DNA from: Palsa-360 sp963719875
GTDB lineage: Bacteria; Acidobacteriota; Terriglobia; Acidiferrales; UBA7541
Reading direction: 5' to 3'
DNA: 64,000 nt
NCBI GenBank assembly: GCA_963719875.1
Contig: CAVRDJ010000004.1
Location: 2,206,220 to 2,270,219, forward strand
Under the pieces are notes generated by a model. It saw only the letters and a list, made by a program, of their open reading frames with translations. It was not told the origin of the DNA and searched no databases. Positions 24,817-34,166 of this stretch are shown here, one piece after another; the first letter of the stretch is position 1, and each line of letters begins with the position of its first letter. A program made the translations under genes and the position numbers.

Positions 24817-27219
24817 ATGAATCTGAAGAAATTTTTGGACTGGCTAGGGATTGTTCTGGCTTTCGTCTTATGCGCAGCGGTCTTTTTCCCCGCACACGCG
24901 CGTGCGGAAATTTTCGGCGCCGTGCACGGCATCGTGCATGATCCTCAGCACCGGCCCATTCAAGATGCTGAAGTGGACCTGAAAGCGCAGCGGTCGGATT
25001 GGATGCAACACCAGAAGACCAATGACAATGGTGAATTCGAGTTCAGCGCAGTCCCGTTGGGCGAATATACCATTACCGTGACGATTGCGAATTTTCAGCC
25101 GGCGGTGCAAAGCGTCGTCGTTACTTCCGGATCGAGCCCCGTTTTGCATTTCCCAATGGAGCTGGCCGGCATCACCGAAAAAACGGTTGTAACCGGCGAG
25201 CCGGTCAGCGCGACGCTGGATTCCGTCACGCCCACAACTCTTCTGAGCCGCCAGGCGATTCAAGACACACCCGGAGCCGACCGCACGAACAGTCTGGCCA
25301 TGATTACGGATTACGTTCCCGGCGCCTACTTCACGCACGATCAGCTTCATATCCGCGGTGGGCACCAGGTCAGCTGGCTCGTTGACGGCGTGCCCGTTCC
25401 GAACACGAATATTGCCAGCAATGTGGGGCCGCAATTCGATCCGAAGGACGTCGATTATTTCGAGGTCCAACGCGGCAGCTACGACGCGGATTATGGAGAC
25501 CGTACCTACGGAGTCTTCAACGTCGTCCCGCGTACCGGCTTTGAGCGGGACAAAGAGTGCGATCTCGTCGCGAGCTTCGGAAGCTTCTATCAGACCAATG
25601 ACCAAATCAGCTGCGGCGGGCACACCCAGCGATTGGCCTACTACGGCAGCCTGAATGGAAACCGCAGCAATCTCGGGCTCCAGCCGCCCACGCCCCAAGT
25701 GATTCATGACGCGCAAAATGGCTTTGGCGGATTCGCCACGTTGATTTTTAACGCCGATCCGAAGGACCAATTGCGATTGGTCGTCTCTTCGCGCAGGGAT
25801 TACTATCAGATTCCAGTTTCCACCGGCCAGATTAACCAGATCGACGGCACTCCGGGAGCCATCCAGATCACGCCCGTCACACCATGCGCGCCGCCGTCAC
25901 CCTCTTGCACTATTCCGGGAGGCATTTTCCAAAGTGATGGCGAACACGAGGCTGACACATTTGTGAACTTCACTTGGGTCCGAACCCTCAGCCCCAATGC
26001 GCTCCTGACGGTTTCCCCCCTTTATCATTACAACAGCGCCAACTACAACGGCAATCCAACCGATTTACCCACGGACACAACGGACGATCGAAACTCCAAC
26101 TATGTGGGCGCCCAGGTGACGCTCAGCGGGACGGTGGCCCGGAACGCATTGAGTGGCGGATATTATGGCTTCTGGCAGCATGACAATCAGTTGTTCGGCG
26201 TGGTGTTCTGCGATTTCGCAGGACCCACTGGGTGCACCATGCCCGGCAATAATCCCGCGAATTTCTCAGATCGGGAGCCCGCCAACGGGAGCCTGCAAGA
26301 GATTTGGTTTGAAGATAAATTCAAGTTGACCTCGTGGCTGACGTTGAGCGGCGGCGTGAGGCAGTCACATTTCTCGGCGAGCGTCACCGAAAACGCCACG
26401 AGTCCGCGCGCGGGGATTTCGTTGCAAGTTCCCAAGCTCAACTGGGTGTTCCACGGCTTCTATGGCCATTTTTACCAGGCCCCTCCCCTGCTCACATTTT
26501 CAGGGCCTCCGTTAGTGAATGCGGCGGCGAGCCAGGGATACAGTTTTGGATCCTTGCGCGGCGAGCGGGATGAAGAATATCAATTTGGCGTCACCATGCC
26601 CTACAAAGGCTGGACGCTCGACCCCGATACTTTCCGCACTCGTGCCGACAATTTCTTCGATCACAATAACCTGGGCGAATCCAACGTCTTCATTCCCGTC
26701 ACATTGACGCAGGCACTCGTCCGCGGCTGGGAATTGACACTGCGATCTCCGCGACTCTGGCGCAGGGCGCAACTGCATTTGGCTTACTCAAATCAGATTG
26801 CCGAGTTTCGCGGGAATATTACGGGCGGGCTGATCCCCCCGGGCAATGCGCCGTCTGCGGATTACGCTCCGCTCGACCACGACCAGCGGAACACCCTCAA
26901 CGCGGGGGCTCAAGTTTCCCTTCCCTGGAAAGCATTCGCCTCGGGCAACGCCTACTACGGCTCGGGCTTCAGCAACGGCAACGGTCCCAGGGCGACGGGG
27001 CAAGCGCCTTGCTGTTCGTCACTCGACTATTTGCCTTCACACACTACAATCGATCTATCCGTGGGCAAGGATTTCGGCGAAAAATTCTCAATGTCGGTCA
27101 GCGCGTTGAACGTGGGAAACCGGCGCGTGATGCTGGATAACAGCCTGACCTTTGGCGGATTCCACTTCAGCAACCCGCGCGAGATTTTTGTCGAGCTGCG
27201 TTACCGCTTCCACTACTGA
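24817..27219 (+). CDS. TonB-dependent receptor with carboxypeptidase-regulatory-like domain
   Basis: This 800-residue outer-membrane protein has a signal peptide (WLGIVLAFVLCAAVFFPAHA), a CarboxypepD-regulatory-like beta-sandwich at residues about 33-115 (GAVHGIVHDPQHRPIQDAEV), a plug domain (about 125-230, with LLSRQAIQDTPGADRTNSLA and HIRGGHQVSWLVDGVPVP), and a long barrel ending in RYRFHY. ATG 24817 gives the signal peptide. Such receptors import scarce nutrients in a TonB-dependent way; the substrate is unknown. The preceding small Cys/His protein may be co-expressed. A related barrel fragment lies at 61851-62750. Confidence 0.92.
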   Translation: MNLKKFLDWLGIVLAFVLCAAVFFPAHARAEIFGAVHGIVHDPQHRPIQDAEVDLKAQRSDWMQHQKTNDNGEFEFSAVPLGEYTITVTIANFQPAVQSVVVTSGSSPVLHFPMELAGITEKTVVTGEPVSATLDSVTPTTLLSRQAIQDTPGADRTNSLAMITDYVPGAYFTHDQLHIRGGHQVSWLVDGVPVPNTNIASNVGPQFDPKDVDYFEVQRGSYDADYGDRTYGVFNVVPRTGFERDKECDLVASFGSFYQTNDQISCGGHTQRLAYYGSLNGNRSNLGLQPPTPQVIHDAQNGFGGFATLIFNADPKDQLRLVVSSRRDYYQIPVSTGQINQIDGTPGAIQITPVTPCAPPSPSCTIPGGIFQSDGEHEADTFVNFTWVRTLSPNALLTVSPLYHYNSANYNGNPTDLPTDTTDDRNSNYVGAQVTLSGTVARNALSGGYYGFWQHDNQLFGVVFCDFAGPTGCTMPGNNPANFSDREPANGSLQEIWFEDKFKLTSWLTLSGGVRQSHFSASVTENATSPRAGISLQVPKLNWVFHGFYGHFYQAPPLLTFSGPPLVNAAASQGYSFGSLRGERDEEYQFGVTMPYKGWTLDPDTFRTRADNFFDHNNLGESNVFIPVTLTQALVRGWELTLRSPRLWRRAQLHLAYSNQIAEFRGNITGGLIPPGNAPSADYAPLDHDQRNTLNAGAQVSLPWKAFASGNAYYGSGFSNGNGPRATGQAPCCSSLDYLPSHTTIDLSVGKDFGEKFSMSVSALNVGNRRVMLDNSLTFGGFHFSNPREIFVELRYRFHY

Positions 27220-27232
27220 AAAGAAGGATTGA

Positions 27233-27373
27233 AACCACAGATGAACACTGATGAACACTGATAAAAACCGGGAAAGCACTGAAACAGAGTACTGTGTTCG
27301 GACGCCTTATTTTATTCTGTTTGATTTTTCCTATGTTTTCATCTGTGTTTATCTGTGTTCCTCTGTGGTTCCC
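27233..27373. repeat. Paired inverted ACAGATGAACACTGAT repeat, copy 2
   Basis: The left arm reads ACCACAGATGAACACTGATG and continues ATGAACACTGATAA to about 27266; the inverted arm ATCTGTGTTTATCTGTGTTC plus CTCTGTGGTTCC ends at 27373. It lies just upstream of the helicase gene, and in-frame codons within the repeat create a false upstream extension of that gene. Confidence 0.85.
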
Positions 27374-27467
27374 ACAAAAAACAAAGGAGCCGCAAGAAAG
27401 ACCGTTGCGCTGTCCGCGGCGGCATGTTAGCGTAGCGAAGAAAAGGCGAAGTATAGGGGAGCTCGGT

Positions 27468-29867
27468 TTGGCTCAATCTCTTGCGGTGCGGTCCAAGGCA
27501 GACTCGGTCACGCTGGCGCGCGTCCGGGAAATTGTCGAGCAATTCGCCGAGCGCGACCGCTTCGGCGAAATCATTACCGCCGTGCACCACATCCCGGCGC
27601 GGGAAGCCAAGTTTTCGCCCATGCCGAAATGGGTGCGCGCGGAGCTTGCGCACACCTATGCGGAAAAAGGCGTCACGCAGTTGTACAGCCATCAGGCCAT
27701 GGCCGCGGAAGCCGTCAAGGAAGGACGCAATGTTGTCGTGGTTACGCCGACAGCATCCGGAAAAACGTTGTGTTACAACTTGCCGGTCCTGAACGCGGTA
27801 CTTGAAAATCCGGACTCGCGCGCGCTGTACCTGTTTCCGACGAAAGCGCTCGCGCAGGATCAGCTCGCCGAGTTGCACGACTTGTCCGCCCGCCTTGACA
27901 ATCGCTTCGGAGTATTTACCTACGACGGCGACACGCCCGCCGACGCGCGCAAGGCGATTCGCGAGCGCGGGCATATCGTCCTGTCGAACCCTGACATGCT
28001 GCACACGGGAATCCTGCCGCACCACACGCGCTGGCAGCGGATGTTCGAGAACTTGCGCTACGTGGTGCTCGATGAGTTGCACACCTATCGCGGCGTGTTC
28101 GGCAGCCACCTGGCCAACGTGCTGCGGCGGCTGCGGCGCATCGCGCGCTTCTACGGCTCGAATCCGCAATTCATTTGCTCTTCCGCGACCATCGCGAATC
28201 CGGGCGAACTCGCGTCCCGCCTGGTGGAAACCGATTTCGAGGTGATCGAAGAAAACGGCGCGCCGGCCGGAGAGAAATTTTTCGTCTTCTACAATCCGCC
28301 GGTCGTGAACCGTTTTCTGGGAATACGCCGCAGCTATATCAACGAGTCGTCGCGCGTCGCTCAGGAGTTTCTGAAACGAAACCTGCAGACCATCGTGTTT
28401 GCCAATTCGCGTTTGTACACGGAGGTTTTACTCACCTGTTTGCAGCAGGCAAATCCGGCGCAGCCTGGACACTCGCCCGCCATTCGCGGCTATCGCGGAG
28501 GCTATCTCCCCGGCGAACGCCGTGAAATCGAGCACGGTTTGCGGGAAGGCCTCATTCGCGGCGTGGTCTCGACGAATGCGCTGGAGCTCGGAATTGACGT
28601 CGGTTCGCTCGACGCGACGATCATGGCCGGCTACGCCGGAACGATTGCGTCCACCTGGCAGCGGGCGGGCCGCGCCGGACGCCGCAGCGGAAGCTCTTGC
28701 GCCGTCCTGGTCGCTTCCTCGGCGCCGCTCGATCAATTTATCGTGCAGCACCCGGATTATTTTTTCGGCCGCTCGCCTGAACATGCCTTCGTCCAGCCCG
28801 ATAATCTGGAAATCCTGGTGAATCACCTGAAGTGCGCCGCGTTTGAATTGCCGATCGCGACAAGCGAAAAATTCGGAAGCATGGATGTCCCCGATCTTTG
28901 CGGCCGGCTGGCCGAAGCGGGCTTTCTCCATCGCACCGGCGAACACTGGCACTGGACCCAGGAAGCCTATCCCGCGGACACCGTAAGCCTGCGCTCGGTG
29001 ACGTCGGACAATTTCGTGATCGTGAACATCACGGAAGGAACCGAAGTGATCGGCGAAGTGGATTTCTCGAGCGCGCTCACCACGGTTCATCCGAAGGCAA
29101 TTTACCTTCACCAGGGACAGCAATTTCACGTGGAGGCGCTCAACTTCGAGGAGCGGAAAGCGTACGTGAAGCGCGTCGATGTGGACTACTACACCGACGC
29201 GATTCGCTATACGCAAGTGCGCGTGCTGGAATGCGCGGCCAGCGAGCGTATCGTGGCGGGCGGCGCCGACGCGCATGCCGCGCGTTCCCACGGCGACGCG
29301 CTGGTTCGATCGCAGGTGATCGGCTTCAAGAAGATCAAATTTTTCACCAACGAAAATGTCGGCGACGGAAAGCTTGAATTGCCCGAAAATGAAATGCACA
29401 CCACGGCTTTCTGGCTGACTCTCGAACGGTCCCTGGTGGATTCGCTTCCCTTTTCCGTAAGCGATCGACAGAGCGGCATGTTCGGCCTGCTCCACGCCCT
29501 GGAATCCATTGCCACGCTGCTGCTGATGTGCGATGCGCGCGACCTCGGCACGGCCATTGGCGAGCGCCCGCCATCTCCCGGTTCGGAAATCGAATGGGAA
29601 GATGCGGAAAGCCCGGAAGCTATTGCCGCGCTTGCAGAAAAGGAATTCTTCGAGCCCAATCTCTATCTCTACGACGCCTATCCCGGAGGAATTGGATTTT
29701 CCGACCCGCTCTACCGGACGCACCAGATCCTGCTCACAAAAACGCGCGAGCTGATCGCCGCATGCCCCTGCGAAAACGGGTGCCCCTCGTGCGTCGGCCC
29801 CGCAGGCGAGCGAGGCGAGCGCGCAAAAGAAGCAGCCCTTGCAATCCTCTCCCGTCTCGGCGCGTAA
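27468..29867 (+). CDS. mrfA: MrfA-type DEAD/DEAH helicase with DUF1998 domain
   Basis: The 799-residue protein matches the MrfA/YprA and Hrq1 group of 3'-5' DNA helicases. Visible motifs are TPTASGKTLCYNLP (Walker A), DELHTYRGVFGSH (DExH box), CSSATIANPGE, and in the second RecA domain NALELGIDVGSLDATI and QRAGRAGRR. The C-terminal DUF1998 region ends in the metal-binding CPCENGCPSCVG. In Bacillus the pair MrfA-MrfB repairs mitomycin C damage. TTG 27468 follows AGGGGAG with 6-base spacing; sequence upstream is repeat-derived. The exonuclease partner follows 196 bases later. Confidence 0.92.
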   Translation: MAQSLAVRSKADSVTLARVREIVEQFAERDRFGEIITAVHHIPAREAKFSPMPKWVRAELAHTYAEKGVTQLYSHQAMAAEAVKEGRNVVVVTPTASGKTLCYNLPVLNAVLENPDSRALYLFPTKALAQDQLAELHDLSARLDNRFGVFTYDGDTPADARKAIRERGHIVLSNPDMLHTGILPHHTRWQRMFENLRYVVLDELHTYRGVFGSHLANVLRRLRRIARFYGSNPQFICSSATIANPGELASRLVETDFEVIEENGAPAGEKFFVFYNPPVVNRFLGIRRSYINESSRVAQEFLKRNLQTIVFANSRLYTEVLLTCLQQANPAQPGHSPAIRGYRGGYLPGERREIEHGLREGLIRGVVSTNALELGIDVGSLDATIMAGYAGTIASTWQRAGRAGRRSGSSCAVLVASSAPLDQFIVQHPDYFFGRSPEHAFVQPDNLEILVNHLKCAAFELPIATSEKFGSMDVPDLCGRLAEAGFLHRTGEHWHWTQEAYPADTVSLRSVTSDNFVIVNITEGTEVIGEVDFSSALTTVHPKAIYLHQGQQFHVEALNFEERKAYVKRVDVDYYTDAIRYTQVRVLECAASERIVAGGADAHAARSHGDALVRSQVIGFKKIKFFTNENVGDGKLELPENEMHTTAFWLTLERSLVDSLPFSVSDRQSGMFGLLHALESIATLLLMCDARDLGTAIGERPPSPGSEIEWEDAESPEAIAALAEKEFFEPNLYLYDAYPGGIGFSDPLYRTHQILLTKTRELIAACPCENGCPSCVGPAGERGERAKEAALAILSRLGA

Positions 29868-29885
29868 AAAGATAGAAGAAAAATG

Positions 29886-30037
29886 GAACCACAGATGAAC
29901 ACTGATGAACACTGATAAAAGAAGGAAAATGCAAAACGACGGGATTCTGAAAACAAATTTCATTCTTTTGAATATTCCCCTCTTTGGCTTTTTGTTTTTT
30001 CCTTATCAGTGTTTATCTGTGTTCATCTGTGGTTTCA
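29886..30037. repeat. Paired inverted ACAGATGAACACTGAT repeat, copy 3
   Basis: Left arm ACCACAGATGAACACTGATG with a repeated GAACACTGATAA, and right arm TTATCAGTGTTTATCTGTGT plus TCATCTGTGGTTTC. It fills almost the whole gap between the helicase and exonuclease genes, so it either separates them transcriptionally or lies within one mRNA as a long hairpin. Confidence 0.85.
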
Positions 30038-30062
30038 AATTCCGTGCATTTGTGCCCTTAAC

Positions 30063-31466
30063 TTGAGCAAAGACGACAAATTCGCGCGCATTGCCGCGTT
30101 GCGCCCCGCACGCAGAAAAGAAGCTCCAGCCTTGCGCGATTCGGAAGTTGCCGCTGGAGGCGACCGCCTCGCGGAACTCCTCGGCGCTCGCATCAACCGG
30201 AATCACTATGGCGAACACTTATCCTTGCAGCAGTGGTACGCCACCCCGGAAATGTGCTCCCCGGAGGCGCGTTCGCTTTCCTTGCTTCTTCCCCAATCGG
30301 CGCATGCGGAAGATTCCGTGAAGGCCGCGCTCGATCCCGAACAGTGGCTGTTCCTCGACACGGAAACGACCGGCCTCGCGGGAGGCACCGGCACGTATGC
30401 GTTTATGGTCGGCATCGCGTGGTGGGACGCGGGAGGGCTGCAGGTCGAGCAGTTCTTCATGCGCGATCTCGATGAAGAGCATTCCTTGCTGCTCGAACTT
30501 TCCGAACGCATGCAGAAACGGCCCGTCCTGGTAACATTTAACGGAAAAAGTTTTGACTGGCCTCTGCTTGAGACGCGCTATCGCATGACGCGATCCGTCC
30601 CTGCGTTCTCTCCCAAGTTGCATCTGGATCTGCTGCATCCGGCGCGGCAGCTTTGGCGTTTGCGGCTTGGTTCGGTGCGCCTGAGGGATCTCGAGCGCCA
30701 TGTTCTGGGCGGGGACCGCCGCTCCCTCGATTGGTCCCGTCACGACGACATCGATTCTTCGCTGATTCCACAAATGTATTTCGATTATCTCCGTGGGGGA
30801 TCGGCCGAACCGCTTGTGGGAATTTTCCGGCACAATCAGATGGACTTGCGCGGCCTGGCAGCGGTGGCGGGAAAAATTCTTGCGCTGCTCGACAGCGGAA
30901 ATGGATTCGCGAACGCACCGAACGCCCAGACACACGACCCGATCGATGTCCTAGGTCTCTCGCGCCTGCTGCGCAAGCGTGGCCATTCCACTCGTGCGCG
31001 CGAACTGTACGAAACCGCGCTGCGTTTCGGCCTGCCGCGCTCCGTGGAGCGGCTCGCGCAGCGCGAGCTGGCTCAGCTTGCGAAACGGGAACTCGATTAC
31101 ACGCGCGCCATTTCGCTCTGGGATGCGCTGCGCCAAGCACCCAGCGCAAGCAAGCGCAACGAAGCTCCCCTACTTGTGGAAGACGCGCAGAAAGCCCTCG
31201 AATCCGCAATCGAGGCCGCCGAGCAACTCGCAATTTACTACGAACACCGCGTGCAGCAGCCGCGGCGCGCACTCGATTTGATACGCGCTGCGGTCGCTGA
31301 ATTGAATGCCGCTCAGGGCGACGGAAAACTCGCCAAGGACCGCGGAGGAAAAATCCAAGCGCGCCTCAGCCGTCGCCTTACCCGCTTGAAACGCCGCTGT
31401 GCAGGTAAGTCTTTAGTTAGTTCTTTAGAGGTTGCAAACCGGACGTTTGACTTGCGGCAGGGATAG
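30063..31466 (+). CDS. mrfB: MrfB/YprB-type 3'-5' exonuclease with TPR-like tail
   Basis: The 467-residue protein has an RNase-H-like (DEDDh) exonuclease domain at residues about 80-280: WLFLDTETTGLAGGTGTYAF with the Asp and Glu, VTFNGKSFDWPLLETRYRMT with a third acid, and FRHNQMDLRGLA with the His and last Asp. The C-terminal part is helical and TPR-like (RKRGHSTRARELYETALRFG). The start is uncertain: an in-frame ATG at 30009 lies within the repeat, so TTG 30063 (SKDDKFARIAALRPARR) is preferred, though it lacks a good ribosome-binding site. MrfB acts with MrfA in DNA repair. Confidence 0.85.
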   Translation: MSKDDKFARIAALRPARRKEAPALRDSEVAAGGDRLAELLGARINRNHYGEHLSLQQWYATPEMCSPEARSLSLLLPQSAHAEDSVKAALDPEQWLFLDTETTGLAGGTGTYAFMVGIAWWDAGGLQVEQFFMRDLDEEHSLLLELSERMQKRPVLVTFNGKSFDWPLLETRYRMTRSVPAFSPKLHLDLLHPARQLWRLRLGSVRLRDLERHVLGGDRRSLDWSRHDDIDSSLIPQMYFDYLRGGSAEPLVGIFRHNQMDLRGLAAVAGKILALLDSGNGFANAPNAQTHDPIDVLGLSRLLRKRGHSTRARELYETALRFGLPRSVERLAQRELAQLAKRELDYTRAISLWDALRQAPSASKRNEAPLLVEDAQKALESAIEAAEQLAIYYEHRVQQPRRALDLIRAAVAELNAAQGDGKLAKDRGGKIQARLSRRLTRLKRRCAGKSLVSSLEVANRTFDLRQG

Positions 31467-31484
31467 CGCTCTTCGCGCTGTCGC

Positions 31485-32891
31485 TCACGGTACCGCGGGG
31501 TGAGTGGCCCGGTCGGCATCGGCAATGAGACCCGGATAAATCGGAAACGCCGTCACGTTGACGTGCGGATCGCTCGGGTTCACAGGCACCACCGGACCGG
31601 CCGGCCATCCCATTTCCATCGTCAGGTGATCGAACATCGCGCGGCTGCCGCCTTCGAGAACGAAACAATCGGAATCCATGCAACGAAGGAAGACGCCATC
31701 CTCGGGAGTGTCAAACGAAAAGAAATTCGGCCGTCGCATCAAATTGGTCCGCGGATCGTACTTCATTTCTAAAATTTCACTGTAGGCCCCGAAAAAGCGG
31801 GCGGCGGCGGCATCGCTCGCCAGTCGAACGCGAAACAGCAGCAGCGTCCGCTTATTTTTTTGATTCTCGAAGATCGCGTAGCGATCGCCCGCCCATGCGG
31901 CGGCCAGCATGGTGGAGCGGTTTTTGGGCAGAAATTGCTTGAGGATTTCTTGCACCCCGAATTCCCCCATATCGTTTTCATCCAGCTTTTTCCATTCGGA
32001 GGAAACCACGCCTTTCGTCGCCGGCAGGTCAATCTTGGCAGGCGCAACACCCTGCAAGTACAAATCGGGATGCATGATTTGCTGCGTCGAGACCGGCGGC
32101 TTCTCAAACACTTTATAGAAATCCGGCCACCCGTTCCCGGCTTTGAGTACGTGCTGCGTGAACGTGATCCCCGCGAGATACGGGAACAGAAGCTCATCCT
32201 GGAGCACCTTCGGGGCCTTGGCGAGTTCCGGGCTGCTGTCCAAATCGCCCAATAGCATTCCAGGGTCGAAATTGCCAAGGTCCCGGATACTTCCCTTCCC
32301 GCCCAGCTCGTAATCGAGCATGGCGGCCATGGCCGAACCTTCGATCACAGCGTCCCGGGCAAGTTCCCCGTCGTCGTTCGGCTTCGCCGCGGCCGTCCAT
32401 TTGTCGATGTGAAAATGCTGGTCCTGCAGCGCGTGCGTCAACTCGTGCGACATGACCGAGCGCTCGTCCGCGGGAGTCGTCCAGTCCGCGATGAAAAACT
32501 CCTGGCTATCCGGATCGTAGAGTCCGGCGATCTGTTCGGTCAATACTTTGACAAGCGTCTGGTCGATTGGATAGTCCTTCGGGATCAAGCCGAATTTCTC
32601 CATGATTTTCTGGTCCGCGTATCGTTTGTCGGCGTCCTTGTCCTCCTTCATTTTCTGCAAGAGGTAGGCTCGAATTTCTTCTCGAGAGCGGAGGCTTTTT
32701 TTCAGCGGAGAAAGAATCGGCAGGGAAATCAGCTTGCTCATTTCAGCCAGGACTTCGTCGGCCGCCACCAGGAATTCCTGGCTTTGCGCGGACGTAGGCG
32801 GCGGCAAAGAAGCCGGCGGGTCAACTTTTTGCGCCGCTGCTCCAAATGCCAGGAAAAGCGCAGCGACGACGCCGGCGAAGATTCGTTTCAC
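31485..32891 (-). CDS. Secreted HEXXH zinc peptidase-like protein
   Basis: The 468-residue protein starts at GTG 32891 behind AAGGGAAGGGA and has a signal peptide (RIFAGVVAALFLAFGAAA). A zincin motif HELTH lies near residue 149 (ERSVMSHELTHALQDQHFHI), and a candidate third ligand Glu occurs downstream in ARDAVIEGSAMAAM, the gluzincin spacing. The rest is unfamiliar, with a region YDPDSQEFFIADWTTPADER before the motif. I infer a periplasmic or secreted metallopeptidase of unknown family and substrate. Confidence 0.75.
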   Translation of the reverse strand: MKRIFAGVVAALFLAFGAAAQKVDPPASLPPPTSAQSQEFLVAADEVLAEMSKLISLPILSPLKKSLRSREEIRAYLLQKMKEDKDADKRYADQKIMEKFGLIPKDYPIDQTLVKVLTEQIAGLYDPDSQEFFIADWTTPADERSVMSHELTHALQDQHFHIDKWTAAAKPNDDGELARDAVIEGSAMAAMLDYELGGKGSIRDLGNFDPGMLLGDLDSSPELAKAPKVLQDELLFPYLAGITFTQHVLKAGNGWPDFYKVFEKPPVSTQQIMHPDLYLQGVAPAKIDLPATKGVVSSEWKKLDENDMGEFGVQEILKQFLPKNRSTMLAAAWAGDRYAIFENQKNKRTLLLFRVRLASDAAAARFFGAYSEILEMKYDPRTNLMRRPNFFSFDTPEDGVFLRCMDSDCFVLEGGSRAMFDHLTMEMGWPAGPVVPVNPSDPHVNVTAFPIYPGLIADADRATHPAVP

Positions 32892-33015
32892 GCGATCCGT
32901 CCCTTCCCTTGCGAGAACCAGATCCAGATTAACATTTTGATGTGGATTTTAGACGAATGGATGTCGCGGCAGGGCAAGACTTGATAACCCTCGGTCCGTC
33001 CAGCTGCGCCGACGC

Positions 33016-33852
33016 TTATTTTCCTGCTGGTTTTGGCGGCGGCAAGTCGGCCGTCTCGACTCGCTTCCATTCTCCAGCTTGAAAACGATAGAGGTCGCGC
33101 GTCATCTTGAGGCATTGTGACGGATGATCCTCATCTACCTCGGAACAGTACGCGAGACGAAAACCATTTTCCTCAGCCTCATAGCTCGATTGCTGGAGCA
33201 AATCCGAATTCCACAGCGCGACCACGCGATGCCCATCAAACTGCCAGGCCGAAAACATGCCCGTTGACAGGTCATCCGTCCGGCCGGACACGGTGACAAA
33301 CACCGGCTCTGAGCTTGAGACGGTCACGAGCTCAAGGTCGCTATCGAAAAAATCTTTCTGCACAATATGATCGATCTTCGCAGCCAATTCGTAGTGGCCT
33401 GCCGCGCCCGCATAGATTCGCACGGCGGCCGGACCGCCGAGGCCGAAATTAATGACCATCGCGTAGGCCGCCGGAGTGCCGCCAAGTTTCACGAGGCGGT
33501 AATTCTCTCCCACCGGAGGCGTGCGGGACACCAGCCCCGCCAAGCCCCGGTTCGCTCCATCCAAGTTCGGCTCTGCCGGAACATTCAAGGCGGAAACAGC
33601 GATGGAGTCCAGATAGGCGAGGGCTTTTTCCATCTGCGCTTCATTTTCGACCCCGCCGCTCAGTCTGGCCGCGGAAAGTTCCTCGGAGATTCGTTTGAAT
33701 TCCGCAGTTGGATCGCGGGCAATTTGCGCGTGCATCCACGCTGCAAACGGACCTGCACCGAAAATGACAATGCCAACAAGGAGTACGGCCCTGACCATCC
33801 CGGGCCGGGCCGCCGGAAGAACTTTTCGATAATCAGAAAAAATAGGGTTCAT
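33016..33852 (-). CDS. Membrane-anchored hypothetical protein, 278 aa
   Basis: I do not recognise this protein. It has one N-terminal membrane segment (AVLLVGIVIFGAGPFAAWM) after a short cytoplasmic head, and a periplasmic part with two ordered stretches: a helical region (FKRISEELSAARLSGG to ALAYLDSIAVSAL) and a beta-rich region (LELVTVSSSEPVFVTVSGR). ATG 33852 has GAGG 6 bases upstream. It is 124 bases ahead of the peptidase-like gene on the same strand and might be co-transcribed with it. Confidence 0.65.
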   Translation of the reverse strand: MNPIFSDYRKVLPAARPGMVRAVLLVGIVIFGAGPFAAWMHAQIARDPTAEFKRISEELSAARLSGGVENEAQMEKALAYLDSIAVSALNVPAEPNLDGANRGLAGLVSRTPPVGENYRLVKLGGTPAAYAMVINFGLGGPAAVRIYAGAAGHYELAAKIDHIVQKDFFDSDLELVTVSSSEPVFVTVSGRTDDLSTGMFSAWQFDGHRVVALWNSDLLQQSSYEAEENGFRLAYCSEVDEDHPSQCLKMTRDLYRFQAGEWKRVETADLPPPKPAGK

Positions 33853-34166
33853 TTGGGCCTCGACTCTAATACACTCATAGCTCGGGGCGCAATAAGCCGG
33901 GGGATTCTGGTGGTTCGCGTTTCATCACAGATGCTATTGATTATTCTTATTATTCAAAAGCGTAAGTGTGCGACCTTTGATTCAGCATTTTCAATAGAGG
34001 TTCCGGCTGCCCGGGGTCCTGATTCCAGTGAAGGGGATTCCCGGCAGTCTCCCTGCCGTTTGGCGAAATCGTAAGCTGCACACGAATTCTGTTCTCGTGC
34101 GCCACCATGGACTTGTTGCCGTACAGGCCCTTGTTCTGGAAACGTAACAGAAAGGTATCTTGCACC
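33853..34166. other. Intergenic region of 314 bases between divergent genes
   Basis: This separates the membrane-anchored unknown and the HTH regulator. I see an AGAAAGG site at 34149-34155 before the regulator start and an AT-rich stretch near 33930-33960 (TTATTCTTATTATTC) that could belong to a promoter. No operator-like palindrome is obvious. Confidence 0.45.

Noticed and set aside
27294..27467. N-terminal extension of the mrfA frame
   Set aside because: These codons are translated from the dispersed repeat; the ribosome-binding site supports TTG 27468.
28428..29963. Minus-strand open frame of 511 codons opposite mrfA
   Set aside because: It is a shadow of the helicase gene; the start lies in the dispersed repeat and no motif appears.
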